8,124 bases of DNA. Source: Bacteroidales bacterium (GTDB lineage: Bacteria; Bacteroidota; Bacteroidia; Bacteroidales; UBA1402). The position numbers were made by a program, and so were the translations under genes. Under the pieces are notes generated by a model. The model did not search any database, was not told the origin of the DNA, and was given only the letters and a program-made list of their open reading frames with translations. Of this stretch, positions 7,304 to 8,124 are shown one piece after another. The DNA lies in the NCBI GenBank assembly GCA_012511135.1, contig JAAZGQ010000466.1, positions 1-8,124 of the forward strand. Reading direction: 5' to 3'. How positions within the stretch are numbered: position 1 is the first letter of the stretch; every line of letters starts with the position of its first letter.

Positions 7304-7420
7304 TTATCCCTGACGTTGTTTAAACTTCGGGTTTTTTTTGTTTATCACATATAAACGGCCTTTCCTGCGCACGATCTTACAATCGGCACTGCGTTTTTTA
7401 ATAGATGCTCTGACTTTCAT
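7304..7420 (-). CDS. rpmJ: Large ribosomal subunit protein bL36, zinc-independent form
   Basis: This 38-codon gene encodes a protein beginning MKVRASIKKRSADCKIVRRK, continuing with GRLYVINKKNPKFK and ending QRQG. The frame MKVRAS...CKIVRRKGR...NPK.KQRQG is unmistakable L36. In the zinc-binding form three cysteines and one histidine (C11, C14, C27, H32) bind the metal. Here only C14 remains: position 11 is Ser, the third Cys is Asn, and the His is Phe. It is therefore a C-minus form, with one extra Lys before the NP. L36 stabilises 23S rRNA near the base of the L7/L12 stalk. The gene lies 11 bases after infA and 37 bases before rpsM, its standard place in the cluster. Confidence 0.97.
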   Translation of the reverse strand: MKVRASIKKRSADCKIVRRKGRLYVINKKNPKFKQRQG

Positions 7421-7431
7421 ATCCAATTTTA

Positions 7432-7650
7432 TTATTTGTATCTAAATGATATTCTTCCTTTTGTTAAATCGTAGGGTGACATTTCCACCCTAACCTTGTC
7501 TCCGGGTAGAATACGAATATAATGCATCCGCATCTTGCCCGAAATATGTGCCGTAATTTCGTGGCCGTTTTCCAATTCCACCCGGAACATTGCATTCGAC
7601 AATGCTTCGATGATGGTTCCGTCCTGTTCTATTGCAGCTTGTTTTGCCAT
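7432..7650 (-). CDS. infA: Translation initiation factor IF-1
   Basis: The 72-residue protein has the exact length of the family and is a single OB-fold (S1-type). It reads from MAKQAAIEQDGTIIEALSNA through FRVELENGHEITAHISGKMR to the conserved IRILPGDKVRVEMSPYDLTK and GRISFRYK. IF-1 binds the 30S A site and works with IF-2 and IF-3 to control start-codon selection. The gene sits between map and rpmJ, as in most bacteria. It starts 16 bases after the map stop with leader ATCGAAAGTATAATAT, in which only a weak GAAAG could serve as a ribosome site. Confidence 0.99.
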   Translation of the reverse strand: MAKQAAIEQDGTIIEALSNAMFRVELENGHEITAHISGKMRMHYIRILPGDKVRVEMSPYDLTKGRISFRYK

Positions 7651-7666
7651 ATATTATACTTTCGAT

Positions 7667-8124
7667 TTAAATGAAACGATCTCCTATAACTTCTTTAATA
7701 TAATCAAACGAAGACAATATTTCGGCTTTTCCCTTGCGTATAGCCACAGTGTGTTCGTAATGTGCTGATGGTTTACGATCTGTAGTGCGCACTGTCCAAC
7801 CGTCGTTTTCGATCACTATGCCGCGTTTGCCCATATTGATCATAGGCTCAATGGCTATAACCATCCCTGTTTTTAAGAGAGGGCCAGCTCCTTTTTTGCC
7901 TACATTGGACACTTCCGGTTCTTCGTGCAAATTTCTACCTACACCATGTCCAACCCTTTCGCGAACCACAGTATATCCTCTGGTCTGGCAATGCTGCTGA
8001 ACAGCGTAGCCGATGTTTCCCAGTCTGCTGCCGGCAACGGCCTGCTCTATACCCAAATACAGAGCCTCTTTGGTTGTTTTCATCAAGTTTCGTAATTCCT
8101 CACGCACTTCTCCAACACAAAAAG
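7667..8124 (-). CDS. map: Methionine aminopeptidase type I, C-terminal part (5' end outside window)
   Basis: About 152 codons are present; the frame stays open to the right edge, with residues FCVGEV preceding the GTG at 8107. That GTG is therefore an internal valine, not the start. The enzyme removes the N-terminal Met from nascent proteins in the cytoplasm. Seen: GHGVGRNLHEEP (metal-ligand His, codon 7946-7948, and the substrate-contacting His of LHEEP), AIEPMI (ligand Glu, 7847-7849) and HYEHT (ligand Glu, 7754-7756). These correspond to E. coli H171, H178, E204 and E235. The two Asp ligands would be encoded beyond the window. The C-terminus KAEILSSFDYI is typical of Bacteroidota members. 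It is followed by infA after 16 bases. Usually secY lies upstream; it is not in view. Confidence 0.97.
   Translation of the reverse strand, partial: FCVGEVREELRNLMKTTKEALYLGIEQAVAGSRLGNIGYAVQQHCQTRGYTVVRERVGHGVGRNLHEEPEVSNVGKKGAGPLLKTGMVIAIEPMINMGKRGIVIENDGWTVRTTDRKPSAHYEHTVAIRKGKAEILSSFDYIKEVIGDRFI

Noticed and set aside
7667..8107. Start of map at GTG 8107
   Set aside because: The frame continues upstream with FCVGEV, which is conserved in methionine aminopeptidases, and the fragment would lack both Asp metal ligands.

Overview
The window comes from a member of the Bacteroidota, probably a Bacteroidales-like polysaccharide degrader. Four things point there: the gene order map-infA-rpmJ-rpsM-rpsK-rpsD-rpoA-rplQ; zinc-ligand-free S4 and L36; starts with A/T-rich leaders and no clear Shine-Dalgarno; and a TTTG/TAnnTTTG-type promoter ahead of a large secreted carbohydrate-active enzyme. 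Every gene lies on the minus strand.

Right part (4183-8124): the distal end of the large ribosomal protein cluster, read from high to low coordinates. It runs from the C-terminal part of methionine aminopeptidase (cut by the window edge) through IF-1, L36, S13, S11, S4, RNA polymerase alpha and L17. Gaps of 4-37 bases and no internal terminator indicate one transcription unit that supplies translation initiation, ribosome assembly and RNA polymerase assembly. The unusual points are a long acidic/lysine-rich tail on L17 and the loss of zinc ligands in L36.

Middle (3989-4182): an almost perfect 26-bp inverted repeat flanked by T/A tracts ends the ribosomal operon. A Bacteroidota-type promoter candidate follows immediately, so the next gene appears to be transcribed independently.

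Left part (1-3988): one open reading frame of at least 1329 codons, with its 3' end off the window. It encodes an exported multidomain glycoside hydrolase: signal peptide, five-bladed-propeller glycosidase domain (GH43-like, possibly GH137), complete GH2 module with both catalytic glutamates, a DUF4982-like Ig domain, a malectin/CBM57 domain, a proline linker and the beginning of a further region. The layout recalls two-catalytic-domain enzymes that remove two different sugars from a pectin (rhamnogalacturonan-II) side chain, but the substrate is inferred. Nothing here amounts to a demonstrably new system; this enzyme is the most interesting object in the window.
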